DNA of 64,000 bases, taken from the NCBI GenBank assembly GCA_030015575.1, contig CM057342.1:263586867-263650866 (forward strand), written 5' to 3'. Made by a program: the position numbers and the translations under genes. The notes beneath the pieces were generated by a model. That model did not search any database. It was not told where the DNA came from and worked only from the letters and a program-made list of their open reading frames with translations. The DNA comes from Agapanthus africanus. Taxonomy: Eukaryota > Streptophyta > Magnoliopsida > Asparagales > Amaryllidaceae. Below, in pieces: positions 46,305-59,632 of the stretch; the first letter of the stretch is position 1; the number at the start of each line of letters is the position of its first letter.

Positions 46305-48513
46305 TGTTAGTTATATGTATGCCCTAGAGGCCATTACTGTACATAGGATGTATATTGTAGTGGATGCTGGGACATATATAGGGAGGACTTTCTTGCTCGA
46401 CATGATAGTATGCTATCTGGTTGATCTTTACCTTAACGTGTATACTGTTTGTCTCTCTGTTACATGTTGGTAAAGCCCTTAGGATCTGTACTTGACTACC
46501 TGGACTATGATGCGGATCATACTAGTGGGGACATGGTAGTCCGTAAGTACATCCTTCAAAGTCTCTAGTCGTGGGTGTATCGAGACGGGGCATCGATATA
46601 CCAGAGTAGACTAGCGTATACCTTCTCGACCCATACAGATGGGCGATGGATGATCCCATATCCATTGGTGTTTGACATCAGAGATGATATACGGGTGCTC
46701 AGTAGAGACTGGGTACACTGGACGGACTCGCCGAGAACTCCCAGATGGTATTATACCTCACGTCAGATGGCAGTTCTCTGGTGACACTGGTACAGAGTAG
46801 TCTGTTGACCCGAGATCGTCATAGAGCCTTGTGTGGTTCCCACTGTGCTTTGATTTCCATCTTACCACGTCCAAGAGGGCGTGCAAAACGGTGGTTTTTG
46901 GATACAGTCCCGAGTCACATGGAGGCAATGAGCGATAGGAGGGGATTCGTCTCTCCCGGTATAGGGGGTCGATGTTGCGCTGTGTTCGATTGGCTATAAC
47001 AGGAAATCCCTGGCCAGGGTTGCTGAGATTTACTGGTAAGTGTTACCAGTAGTTTCTCGAATTGTTATAGACCTCATATCGACACGACTTATTGAGCTAT
47101 TGGGGTCTGACGTTTACCACCCCTAGGCGAGATATGCGACATATCAGACGATCAGACCGGACTGTACGGTAGTGTTACTAGTCGGATTCGCAGGAGTGTG
47201 AGCGGTCTTGCTCGTCGATCTTCTGATCGCTCAATACCCGGGTGGCCGTTACGTTTAGCAGACCGCTTGCGGCTTGTGGGTGTTTGATATGATCATCACC
47301 TGCTGCCGGCGTATTGACGAGTCTTTAGAGTCCTACACAGAGGTTTCCTGGCTCAAGCGAAACGAAATAGGAGCGCATATGAGATATGTGCGGAACCGAG
47401 AATAATACCAGTATGTGATACTGTATTCGATTCTCACGATGTAACATTGATCGGTTATATGCGATATAGCCGGGTTATCGGATCAAGTGTTGATTCGATA
47501 AGTTGTCACTAATGATACTAGTCGGTTATATGCGATATGACCGGATCGTTAAATCAAGTGTTGATTTAATGATTTAATGCATAATTATATATTTGATATA
47601 TTACTTTGCATTAACTAGTATCGGTTCACTTTAAATGGATTTTCTCGCTCGGGTGTGCACATTGTATATTCGATATAGTTTTGTGCACTTGCTTGTATCA
47701 TGTTTGATGATACATGCCTTATGGTTAAGTGTTAAGAATTAAACTATAGTTAAGTGGGTGATTAGGGTTTTTGATTTCATTTTATTCATTTATCTTTTTG
47801 GAAAAAGAAAAGGCAAAATGAGGAAAATGGTTGCTTTCTTTTGTTCATTCATGAACCTTCATGAAGACTTTGACTTTTTGACCATTTTGTCTCATGCTTA
47901 ACCCTAACCACTCACTTAAACCGTAGTTAACTCTCTACATCTAACCATGGTTCATTATATGATAAGGATTGATTTTTCTTTTATATAATAATAATCTTAT
48001 CATATATTTTAGCTTCTTCTTCTTCTTCCTTCAAGAAAAGAAAAGCTTGACCATCAATGGCAACTTGATGAAATGAGTGAGAAATCCAAAACTACAGTCT
48101 ACCCACTTCCTATTTCTTCATCCTCTACCTCTTGCCAAGTAGTAGAGTGTGTTTCCTTCATAAGTTTTCAAGACTTGGTGAAGGTGGAGCTTGATTTAGC
48201 GATGCCTCGACGTAGATCATCTTCGGCATGGACATCGACGACCTAGCTCGCTTATTCTTCGACGAAGCCGACTCTAGAGCCCGGATTCCTTTTGGACAGC
48301 GGAGACGACTTCGTTGCGGAGCTATGGAGGTGGAGCACCGGATCTACAAAGGTTGTATTTCCGATATCCCATTAGTTAAGTTGTTAACTAGATTGTTTTT
48401 CGCCTAGATTTCTAGCCAACGATCCGTAGTCGGGTCTCTCGGCACCTAGATTTTTTGAAATTGGCATGGTTGATGCCTTGTGAGACCTCACTAGTGTGCC
48501 TAGGAACCCTACA
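46305..48513 (+). repeat. Element I 5' LTR
   Basis: TGTTAGTTATATGTATG to GGAACCCTACA. Holds a four-unit TTC/GAA array (47848-47865), W-box cores (47868-47883) and a TATA-like TTATATAATA (47991-48000), then a pyrimidine-rich stretch. Confidence 0.95.
47848..48000 (+). promoter_or_regulatory. Putative stress promoter in I 5' LTR
   Basis: TTCATGAACCTTCATGAA (47848-47865) is four alternating heat-shock-element cores with exact 2-nt spacing. Two TTTGAC/TTTGACC W-box cores follow, then TTATATAATA at 47991, about 130 bp on, where a TATA box would be expected. The 3' LTR has the same array at 56010-56027. Heat response is inferred. Confidence 0.6.
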
Positions 48514-48514
48514 G

Positions 48515-48527
48515 TGGTATCAGAGCC
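48515..48527 (+). other. Element I primer binding site
   Basis: TGGTATCAGAGCC, one base after the LTR. Confidence 0.95.
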
Positions 48528-51500
48528 TAGCTAGAGCCTTAGGCGATGCGTAGACGGAGTTAGAAGTCCGATCGACCCGAAACCCCGACTTTAAAATGCT
48601 CTCTGGACATTTTTGTAAAATGTGGATTTTTGCAAATTAAAAATATGCAGAAAAATCATCAGGTAAATCTAAGAATTACGATGCAAAAATTACCTAATGA
48701 TCTTTCTAAAGTGCGGCGGAACCGCGACATTAGCGTGATAATGCGGCCCTTCCGCGGCCCTTTTGTCTTATCTGCCATTGAATTTTGCACAGTAACTCCT
48801 ATTTTTCAGTGCTAGTTTTCCTGGGAATTTTTAATCTGAAATCAAGGGATGAGTATTTTGGGTTGTATTGGGAGTTCATACGTTCGATCGGATTGTCAAA
48901 CTTTGTCTATGTGTCGTTCCGGATAATTTTTTTTGAATATGTTAAAAAGTTCGACCGGATATAAATACCCAATTTTTCCCCTGTCGGGAAATTTCCAAGT
49001 GTTGGATTTTTCCGTAGTTTAACGACGTTCTAAGTAGTGCAAGTAACGCGATGGTCCCTCTAGAAGACAACAAACCTTAACTCGATTATGTGACCGTCTT
49101 GAACTGCCCTTTGAACCTTCGGGTTTGGGGCAGTACGGCGTGCCACATGTGAGGCATTGGCTTGACCCTTCTACGGCTGGACCGTTGGTACTGAGGTACG
49201 AACTGAATGTTGTTAGACTTATTTCATATGTTGATCTGTATCGGGAAAACTTGGGTGTTCGAATGTTCGATCGGAAAGTTTAACATTTTCTAATTATCTG
49301 GAATGGGATACAATAATTGGAATTCACAAAAGTTATGAGATAACTAAATGAATGTTATAAACGTAGCAATTTAGTCTCAATTGATTGGTTGCCACGGAAT
49401 TTTGATGTGATCAAAAGTCCGTTGCAATCACGTAGCGTACGCGGATACTCGCCGGATAAACTTAATAGACAGCCTCACCCCATAGCCCCGACCAAGTGAC
49501 TGTAGGAGAACCCCGTCGCCGAAAGCATCCGTTCGGGTGCTCGCGGTAGCGGTGTTCCGCCTTGGTGCACTTCGTTGATGGTATCGGGGGTGCGGCCGCC
49601 TACTGAAGTTTGCGACGAGTATTCGATCAGGATGTCGGGAATCTTGTTGAATTGCCCGACTTGATATTGAAAAGTGTTTTCGATAATGAGACTAAAATGC
49701 GGGGTTTATAATTGTTAGGCATGCGATGTCTAAGTAATTCATTTGGTCAGGCATGCGATGTCTGAGGTGGTTGCGGATTCCAACTGTTGTAGTTTTACAT
49801 TCTTTTCTGTGACCGTAAGTGTAATATGTGATATCGCCGGTTTCGTTGCTATATGTCAACGACAATTGGGATGCGCATATTTACTTACGTTGATGACATG
49901 TGATGTTATGTGTTGCTGGATATGTTATATTGGATCGTCGTGTTTGAATAGCCGGGGGGGTTTTATGTGAGATGAGTGTTTTTCATTTTCATTCATGTAA
50001 AAACTTGTATGTAATATTCTTTTATTGGGGCACTTCCAGGTTGCGGAAGTTGTCACCGTTTGTATATTATTTACTTTTCCGCACTAGGATAGACCCAAGG
50101 AGGAGGGCACAAGTAACCGGGTTCTGGAGTCCAGTGGGAGACCAACTCGAGGAGTCGAGTCCGGGTCTCCTAACTCTAGAATTGGTAGGGTTGCTTGCCG
50201 CTCTCGTAGGGGTCTAGGGGTGTGGGTTTGGCTATTCATAATGACCGTGGAATCCGTGTTTTATACTGGCTCGTATTGAAAACACGGACGTCCTAGTATA
50301 TCCAATATTTCATATGATTGTTCTGCTGCGATATCTGTGATGTGATCATGTGATGTTCTGTGATAGATACAGTATATAGTATATATGATATATTATATAG
50401 ACGTTACTTATGTTTTACACCCGCGCTAGCCCTGCCCCGCTCTGCCGTTAGTTACCTAACCTAACGATGCACGAGGGGACATCGAGGCGAATGCGGATGG
50501 CATAAGTGTACGTCGTATTTATCTGTGATGTTTAGGTAACTTAAATGATGGGACTTCATTAATGTGATTAATGAAATAAAAGAAACCTAAGATGTTGTAG
50601 AATCGAATTTCAAAATAAAACAGGTAGCTACAGTTCTTGCTTTGCACAGCGGTATATGTGATATATCCTGCACCTTATTCGATGAGGAAAGGACCGAGAT
50701 CCCTTCACCGGGAGTGACTCCTTTAGCAATAACTGGCAGATGCTACACACTCGGTTTATCTTTTGATTGCTTTTAGAGTTTTTGCTTTGCACAGTGATAT
50801 ATATGATATATCCCGCACCTCATTCGACGAGGAAAGGACCGACGATCCCTTCACCGGGAGTGACTCCTTTAGCAAAACTGGAAAAGCCTCAAAAGCACTC
50901 CATTTCAAAATTCATTCGATCCTACAACGATATCAAGTTCATTACGCAATAGGTTTTCAGAAAAACCTGTCGTAGCCCTCCGTCATTTCAGATAAGTAGT
51001 ATATAGTATTCGTGCTGCATTTGTTGGCTTTCGTCAAGGTGCAGTGTGCGGTAGCTATATGCTGCTTATCTGCTAGCATACGATGCGATTGGATTAGGGT
51101 AGTCGTGCGGCTTTGTTGGCTTTCGTCAAGGGTCGTGCGGGTGGGTTTAATTCGATCAAGAAATGTACGGGTTGAACTTGACTAGCGGGCTATGGTTTGT
51201 TGGCTTTCGTCAAGGTCATAGAACGTTAGGGGCAAAATATTATCGGGAATTTCAAGTGTTGAAATTTGCAATGAGATTGCATACCTTCTATGAGATAGTT
51301 GGATCCCGATACCCGCTGCGAGTAAGTGTTACTCCTGGGAGAGTTTTATACATTACAATTAGCCGATCAAGTAGGTGTCTAGAAAGGTGTCAACGGGGTT
51401 ACGCCTCTGGGAAAACGAGGTTTACAGTAATTAGGTTCGTGCGAAAGCACGGGGGACCTCCCTCAAAGTACCGACACTGGCCTGGCTGAAAGATTGGCGA

Positions 51501-51665
51501 ACTTGTAGTGTGTAATTAATCCCGGCTAGTCTTTCCTTTTAGGGTTTGAAGGAAGATTTGATAAAAAGCAGTGGGAGCCATCCTGATTAGATAAAATAAT
51601 AACCAATCTATTCTTGCAAGAGCGCATGCTGAGTGTTTTCTTCTCTCTCTCTCCAGGTAGCGACC
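48528..51665 (+). other. Element I structured leader (no gag)
   Basis: 3.1 kb. GC-rich arms 48712-48757 (weaker); extra subfamily segment about 49000-50000 with a TATTGAAAA:TTTTCGATA hairpin (49665-49685); CGTTAG hairpin 50446-50466; paired-hairpin module copies 50651-50724 and 50796-50870, both with outer stem AAAGGA:TCCTTT; three TTGGC-TTTC-GTCAA hairpins (51024, 51116, 51200); pyrimidine tract with CCAGG (51638-51656). No gag. Confidence 0.72.
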
Positions 51666-54454
51666 ATATCACGCCTTAATCAAGATAATAATACGGATTA
51701 TTGACCGAACCTGCTTGTTATACTGAGCTGGGGAACGTTGGTCCCGCTCCAACTTATAATTGTTATAAGACAGAGCAGGAAATTGGGGAATACCAGATTT
51801 CCCGTGCCGCCCAAACGAAGAGAGTGCATGCTGATGCATTATCTTCGGGTGTGTTCATTATACAGAACTGTTTCTCAGTATCCTTTACGTCCTGGGTATG
51901 TGATACCAGATCAGGATCCCAGATATGTAATATGTTACATAGGGCTACAGAAAGGTAAAGAACTGAGAACGGGTGATAAGTTTCATGAGACAGAAAACGG
52001 GGCAAGTGTTGCAGCCAAGTCTGTTGGTCACTGTTACCCTGTATTACCAATACATTGATTCTGAACGAATGTTATTAGATATCGAACCTAATATACAAAA
52101 TCATATCAGTCTCTTTATCAGTAAAGAAATGATAAAATTTTGTATTGTTGGATAATGTTTTGAACATTTCCTATATCAAAAGTTGATCGGATCAGGCACG
52201 TTATCTAAAAGCATTAATGTTCTAAATCAAACTACAGTTCTTAGTATATGGAACACATACAAGAGGAAGAGTTCAGAAATGAACGGATCCTTCTTAAGGT
52301 ATTGTAGACTAGGTCAGATCAATGTGACCCGACTAACTGAAGTTACATGTAGATGCATATTTAAATCAGTTTGAATCTACATCTTGTGAAACTTGCCAGT
52401 CATGTCGCAAAGATATAATGACACTAGCTCTGTTCATTGGAAACAGAGAAAGAGTTAGTAAACTCTTGGGATGATACATGTTGATGTATGTAAGGTCCCC
52501 TGTCTACATATGCCAGGACTGGTTCTTTGTACTTCATTACATTCTCTGATAATCTCTCAAGATTCAGACCTATATTCCTGTTGAAACACAAGTCCGAACC
52601 TTTTGAGATATTCACAGAATATAAGTTAGAAGTAGAGAACCAAAATACGGGTATAAGTATTATGTCCTATGATGAGATCAAGGAGGAGAATACTTGAGCA
52701 CGGAATTCCTGGATTATTCTAAAGGAGAATGAGATTCTCTCTCAGCATTACTCCTCTGAATACACCATAGCACGATGGTATATCGGGGCGGAGCAGATAC
52801 ACCCTATTTGATAAGGTGTGCTCTATGATGAGTACTACTGAGTTACCTATTTCCTTTTGGGAGTTATGCACTTGAGAAGTTGCATACCTATTGAATAGGG
52901 TTCAAATCAAATCAGTTGCCTACCGCTTCATATGTGATATGGAAGGGGAAGAGCCCATATCTTAAGTTAGTTAAGATTTGGGGTTGTCCGGCCTATGTCT
53001 AAAAGAAAAATCCGGACAAGCTCGAGGCAAGGTCTGTAATGTAGAACTGGAAAGGTTCCAGCTATACAAACTACAGCTGATGATTTGATAGAACCAGAGG
53101 ATTCAATAGTTACCAATGAACCTCAGCCTCTCCGCCGATCTAGTAGGGTTCCTCACCCACCTGAGAGATACTTCGGTTTCTCTATGACAGTGGGAGCGAG
53201 GATTGCATCATGAGATGATGACCCAACTAGTTTCGAGCTGGCCATCAGGAGTGGGACTCTGTAAGAATGGCTGAATGTTTAGCGATCTGAGATGGAATCC
53301 TTATACACCAACAAAGTATGGACTTTGGTTGCTATACCTGAAGGGTTAAATCCCCATCAGGAGCAAGTATATCTTAAGAAGATTACTTGGTGTATATGGA
53401 AAAGTTGAGATTTTCAAAGCTAGACTTGTTAAAGGTTTGCATCATTGACCAGGTGTGGATCATGATGAAACTTTTTCTAAGGATCTATACTTAAGTCCAT
53501 CCAGATCCTACTTGCCACGGCTACATACCATGACTACGATATCTGGTGGTTGGGTGTCATGACAGCTTTTCTAAATGATGTTTTAGAAGAGGGAGTCTAT
53601 AAGTACACAGCCAGAGAGCCTCGTAGACAGTGGGAGCAGCGGAAACGTGTGCAAGATGCTTTATAGGATAAAGCAGGCATCGCGGAGTTGGAACGTCTGT
53701 TTTGATGAAGTAGTCAAAGAGTTTGACATCATCAAAATGGTAGATGAACCTTGTATAAACAAAAAGGTAGTAGGGAGTATGGTGACGATCCTCGTAGAGT
53801 ACGTGGATGACATACTCTTGATAGGGAAGGAGTTTCCTATGCTACGCTCGATCAATCTCCGCTTATCACAATGATTCTCCATATAGGATCAAAGTGATAC
53901 CTACTAAATCCTAGGTTTTGGATCTATGAGATAGATCTAAATGGATGTTAGGATTCTCACTAGTTGTAGTGAGAAGGTATCAATCGACCCTGGGGAGAAT
54001 CACTGGAAGGGTTCCAGGGTGATAAAGACGACTGAATGTCAGTCACAGGCATTGTCTTTACCCTCAGTGGAGGGACGGTATGTTGGAAGAGTTCCAAGCT
54101 AGATACCGTGACATTCTAGACGATAAAGGCAGGATACATCGCTACTTAACATGCTACCAAAGAGGCTGTTTGGGTGTATATTGGTTCATGAGATGAACTA
54201 CGTTCCTCCCATTGTGTGACAATGGAGTTGTGGCTTATGCCAAGGAACGCCGGTCCCATCAGTGATCCAGACATATTCTAAGGCAGTATCACTTGATCAT
54301 GGAGATGGTTGATCTCCAGGGAGATCGAGGTTAGAAGAGTAGACTCAGAGGACAACACAGCTGATCCACTCACAAAGGCCTGTTCCCAGAGAGAGACTTT
54401 TATGGGATGGTTGAGTATGAGATACTACAACCACTGCTACAGATGGCCCTAGTG
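51666..54454 (+). pseudogene. Element I pol, decayed
   Basis: The start codon seen in C and H is ATA here (51666-51668). Recognisable in order: protease (near 51900, active site altered), zinc region (52290-52410), integrase (52500-53000), linker (53110-53180), RT with YVDD (53640-53870), RNase H tail (54040-54450). Many stops and frameshifts, several at the same places as in C and H, and the same RNase H deletion near 53990-54020. It cannot encode enzyme, so its movement must have relied on proteins from elsewhere. Confidence 0.9.
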
Positions 54455-54466
54455 CAAGTGGGAGAT
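54455..54466 (+). other. Element I polypurine tract
   Basis: CAAGTGGGAGAT directly before the 3' LTR. Confidence 0.85.
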
Positions 54467-56675
54467 TGTTAGTTATATGTATGCCCTAGAGGCCATTACT
54501 GTACATAGGATGTATATTGTAGTGGATGCTGGGACATATATAGGGAGGACTTTCTTGCTCGACATGATAGTATGCTATCTGGTTGATCTTTACCTTAACG
54601 TGTATACTGTTTGTCTCTCTGTTACATATTGGTAAAGCCCTTAGGATCTGTACTTGACTACCTGGACTATGATGCGGATCATACTAGTGGGGACATGGTA
54701 GTCCGTAAGTACATCCTTCAAAGTCCCTAGTCGTGGGTGTATCGAGACGGGGCATCGATATACCAGAGTAGACTAGCGTATACCTTCTCGACCCATACAG
54801 ATGGGCGATGGATGATCCCATATCCATTGGTGTTTGACATCAGAGATGATATACGGGTGCTCAGTAAAGACTGGGTACACTGGACGGACTCGCCGAGAAC
54901 TCCCAGATGGTATTATACCTCACGTCAGATGGCAGTTCTCTGGTGACACTGGTACAGAGTAGTCTGTTGACCCGAGATCGTCATAGAGCCTTGTGTGGTT
55001 CCCACTGTGCTTTGATTTCCATCTTACCATGTCCAAGAGGGCGTGCAAAACGGTGGTTTTTGGGTACAGTCCCGAGTCACATGGAGGCAATAAGCGATAG
55101 GAGGGGATTCGTCTCTCCCGGTATAGGGGGTCGATGTTGCGCTGTGTTCGATTGGCTATAACAGGAAATCCCTGGCCAGGGTTGCTGAGATTTACTGGTA
55201 AGTGTTACCAGTAGTTTCTCGAATTGTTATAGACCTCATATCGACACGACTTATTGAGCTATTGGGGTCTGACGTTTACCACCCCTAGGCGAGATATGCG
55301 ACATATCAGACGATCAGACCGGACTGTACGGTAGTGTTACTAGTCGGATTCGCAGGAGTGTGAGTGGGCTTGCTCGTCGATCTTCTGATCGCTCAATACC
55401 CGGGTGGCCGTTACGTTTAGCAGACCGCTTGCGGCTTGTGGGTGTTTGATATGATCATCACCTGCTGCCGGCGTATTGACGAGTCTTTAGAGTCCTACAC
55501 AGAGGTTTCCTGGCTCAAGCGAAACGAAATAGGAGCGCATATGAGATATGTGCGGGACCGAGAATAATACCAGTATGTGATACTGTATTCGATTCTCACG
55601 ATGTGACATTGATCGGTTATATGCGATATAGCCGGGTTATCGGATCAAGTGTTGATTCGATAAGTTGTCACTAATGATACTAGTCGGTTATATGAGATAT
55701 GACCGGATCGTTAAATCAAGTGTTGATTTAATGATTTAATGCATAATTATATATTTGATATATTACTTTGCATTAATTAGTATCGGTTCACTTTAAATCG
55801 ATTTTCTCGCTCGGGTGTGCACATTGTATATTCGATATAGTTTTGTGCACTTGCTTGTATCATGTTTGATGATACATGCCTTATGGTTAAGTGTTAAGAA
55901 TTAAACTATAGTTAAGTGGGTGATTAGGGTTTTTGATTTCATTTTATTCATTTATCTTTTTGGAAAAAGAAAAGGAAAAATGAGGAAAATGGTTGCTTTC
56001 TTTTGTTCATTCATGAACCTTCATGAAGACTTTGACTTTTTGACCATTTTGTCTCATGCTTAACCCTAACCACTCACTTAAACCTTAGTTAACTCTCTAC
56101 ATCTAACCATGGTTCATTATATGATAAGGATTGATTTTTCTTTTATATAATAATAATCTTATCATATATTTTAGCTTCTTCTTCTTCTTCCTTCAAGAAA
56201 AGAAAAGCTTGACCATCAATGGCAACTTGATGAAATGAGTGAGAAATCCAAAACTAAAGTCTACCCACTTCGTATTTCTTCATCCTCTACCTCTTGCCAA
56301 GTAGTAGAGTGTGTTTCCTTCACAAGTTTTCAAGACTTGGTGAAGGTGGAGCTTGATTTAGCGATGCCTCGACGTAGATCATCTTCGGCATGGACATCGA
56401 CGACCTAGCTCGCTTATTCTTCGACGAAGCCGACTCTAGAGCCCGGATTCCTTTTGGACAGCGGAGACGACTTCGTTGCGGAGCTATGGAGGTGGAGCAC
56501 CGGATCTACAAAGGTTGTATTTCCGATATCCCATTAGTTAAGTTGTTAACTAGATTGTTTTTCGCCTAGATTTCTAGCCAACGATCCGTAGTCGGGTCTC
56601 TCGGCACCTAGATTTTTTGAAATTGGCATGGTTGATGCCTTGTGAGACCTCACTAGTGTGCCTAGGAACCCTACA
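54467..56675 (+). repeat. Element I 3' LTR
   Basis: 2209 bp, same length as the 5' LTR and collinear with it. Heat-shock-like array at 56010-56027. Followed by TGAGG (56676-56680). Confidence 0.95.
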
Positions 56676-56680
56676 TGAGG

Positions 56681-59618
56681 GAGGTTTCCCATGCTTTCGC
56701 ATGGACCTAATTAAAGTAAACCTCATTTTCCCAGAGGCTTAACCCCGTTGACACCTTTCTAGACACCTGCTTGATCGGCTAATTGTAATGTGTAAAACTC
56801 TCCCACGAGTAACAATTACTCGCAGTGGGTATCGGGATCCAACTATCTCATAGAAGGTATAGAATCTCATTGCAAATTTCAACACTTGAAATTCCCGATA
56901 ATATTTTACCCCTAGTGTTCTATGACCTTGACGAATGCCAAACAACCGATAGTCCACTAGTCAAGTTCAACCCGTACATTTCTTGATTGAATTAAACCTA
57001 CCCGCACGACCCTTGACGAATGCCAAACAATACCGTACGAATACCCTAATCCAATCTGCATCATATGCATAAGCAGATAAATACTAGTTAGCTACCGTAC
57101 ACTACGCCTTGACGAATGCCAAACTACCGCAGCACGAATACTAAGTAGTACTTATCTGAAATGACGGAAGGCTACGACAGGTTTTTAGGAAACCTATTGC
57201 GTAATGAACTTGATATCGTTGTAGAATCAAATGATTTTAAAATGGAGTGTTTTTTAGGCTTTTCTAGTTTTGCTAAAGGGGTCACTCCCGGTGAAGGGAT
57301 CGTCGGCCCTTTCCTCATCGAATAAGGTGCAGGATATATCATATATACCGCTGTGCAAAGCAAGAACTATAGGAGCAATCAAAAGACAAACCGAGGGGTG
57401 TAGCATCTACCGGTTATTGCTAAAGGGGTCACTCCCGGTGAAGGGATCTCGGCCCTTTCCTTATCGAATAAGGTGCTGGATGTTCTACAAGAAACACCGC
57501 GATGCAAAGCAAGAACTGTAGCTACCTGTTTTTGAAAATTCGATTCCACAATATCTTAGGTTTCTTTTTCTTTCATTAATCACATTAATGAACTCCCATC
57601 ATTTAAATCACCTAAACATCACAGATAAATACGACGTACACTTATGCCATCCGCATTCGCCTCGATGTCCCCTCGTGCACCGTTAGGTTAGGTAACTAAT
57701 GACAGAGCGGGGCAGGGCTAGCGCGAGTACAAAACATAAGTAACGTCTATATAATATATCGTATATACTATATACAGTATCTATCATCACATATCAAATG
57801 ATCACATCACAGATATCGCAGCAGAAGAAACATATGAAACATTGGATATACTAGGACGTCCGTGTTTTCAATACGAGCCTGTATAAAACACGGATTCCAC
57901 GGTCGTGATGAATAGCCAAACCCACACCCTAGACCCCTATGAGAGCGGCAAGCAACCCTACCAATTCTAGAGTTAGGAGACCCGGACTCGACTCCTCGAG
58001 ATGGTCTCCCACTGGACCCTAGAACCCGATTACTTGTGCTCTCCTCCTTGGGTCTATCCTAGTGCGGAAAAGTAAATAATATACAATGGTGACATCTTCC
58101 ACAATCTGGAAGTGCCCCAATAAAAGAATATTACATACAATAAATTTTATATGAATGAAAATGAAAAACACTCATCTCACATAAAACCCACGGCTATTCA
58201 AAACGCGACGATCCAATATAACATATCCAGCAACACATAACATCACATGTCATCAACGTAAGTAAATGTGTGCATCCCAATTGTCGTTGACATATAGCAA
58301 CGAAACCGGCGATATCACATATTACACTTACGGTCGCAGAAAAGAAATTGTAAAACTACAACAGTTGGAATCGGCAACCTCCTTAGACATCGCATGCCTA
58401 AGCATCTGAATTCCTTAGACATCACATGCCTAACAATTATAAACCCCGCATTTTAGTCTCATTATCGAAAACACTTTTCAATATCAATTCGGGCAATTCA
58501 ACAAGATTCCCAGCATTTTGATCGAATGCTCGTCGCAAACTTTAGTAGGCAGCCGCACCCCCGATGCCGTCGACGAAGTGCACTAAGGCGGAACACCGCT
58601 GCCGCGAGCACCCGAGCGGATGCTTTCGGTGATGGGGTTCTCCTACAGTCACGTGGTCGGGACTATGGGGCGTGGCTATCTATTAAGTTTACCCGGCGAG
58701 TATCCGCGTACGCTACGTGATTGCGATGGACTTTTGATCGCATCAAAATTCCGTGGCAAACGATCATCTGAGACTAAAGTGCTATGTTTATAACATTCAA
58801 ATTAGTTATCTCATAACTACCTGTGGATTCCAAATATTGTATCACATTCTAGATAAATAGTCAATGTTAAACTTTCCGATCGAACAATCAAACACCTAAG
58901 TTTTCTCGAAACAGCTCAATACATGAAATAAGTTTAAAAACATTCACTTCATGCCACAGTACCAATGGTCCAGCCGTAGAAGGGTCAAGCCAACGCCTCA
59001 CATGTGGCATGCCGTACTGCCCCAAATCCTAAGGTTCAAAAGGCAGTTCAAGACGGTCACATAATCGAGTTAAGGTTTGTTGTCTTCTAGAGGGTCCATC
59101 GCGTTACTTGCACTACTTAGAACGTCTTTAAACTACGGAAAAATCCAACACTTGGAAATTTCCCGGCAGGGGAAAAATTGGGTATTTTTATCCGGTCGAG
59201 CTTTTTAACATATTCAAAAATTATCCGGAAAAACACAGACAAAGTTAAAGATTCCGATCGAATCGTCGAACTCCCAATACAACCCAGAAAACTCAACTCT
59301 TAAGCAGTAATTAAAATTACCCAGAAAACAGAGGCATTACAGACGGGGATTACTGTGCAAAGAACGTGACAAGAAGCTTCTTTATGGCCGCGGAACCGCC
59401 GCAAATGCCAGGGTGGGGCCGCGGTTCCACGGCGCTTCAGTTGATTCAGGGACACGTGCTTCACAGTAACCCCTAGAAAACCCTGCTGAATTTTTTGGAT
59501 ATTTTTAATTCACAAAATTCACAGTTTTGAAAAATTGTACAGAGAAGGGTTTCGAATTAGGGTTTCGGGTTCGATCGGACTTCTAACATCGTCTACACTT
59601 CACCTAAAGTTCTAGCTA
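56681..59618 (-). other. Element H structured leader, main part (no gag)
   Basis: Minus strand. GC-rich hairpin arms 59421-59433 and 59387-59399 (13 bp, one wobble); CGTTAG-type hairpin near 57680; paired-hairpin modules 57422-57498 and 57275-57349, both with outer stem AAAGGG:CCCTTT; three hairpins TTGAC-GAAT-GCCAA (56938, 57013, 57109). The copy nearer pol carries one extra base in the internal loop that the corresponding copy in I also has. Extra segment about 58150-59150. Confidence 0.72.
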
Positions 59619-59631
59619 GGCTCTGATACCA
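59619..59631 (-). other. Element H primer binding site
   Basis: TGGTATCAGAGCC on the minus strand, one base from the LTR end. Confidence 0.94.
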
Positions 59632-59632
59632 C

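Larger units (their letters stand above)
46305..56675 (+). mobile_element. Element I: recent but defective copia element
   Basis: 10371 bp with two 2209-bp LTRs (46305-48513, 54467-56675), primer site 48515-48527, leader 48528-51665, decayed pol 51666-54454, polypurine tract 54455-54466. Target duplication TGAGG at 46300-46304 and 56676-56680, inside the H leader. By eye the LTRs differ at about 18 positions without indels, so insertion is recent, yet pol is full of old lesions shared with C and H. Confidence 0.95.

Noticed and set aside
46575-46784. A 69-codon frame starting MYRDGASIYQ repeated in six LTRs (23994, 32321, 42682, 46575, 54737, 61354)
   Set aside because: It starts with GTG, not ATG, lies in U3 before the likely transcription start, and J LTRs have a stop in it. 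Its presence in six places reflects recent LTR copies.
54040-54110. The RNase H region of I as a functional domain
   Set aside because: The segment with the catalytic Asp is deleted and the frame is broken, as in C and H.
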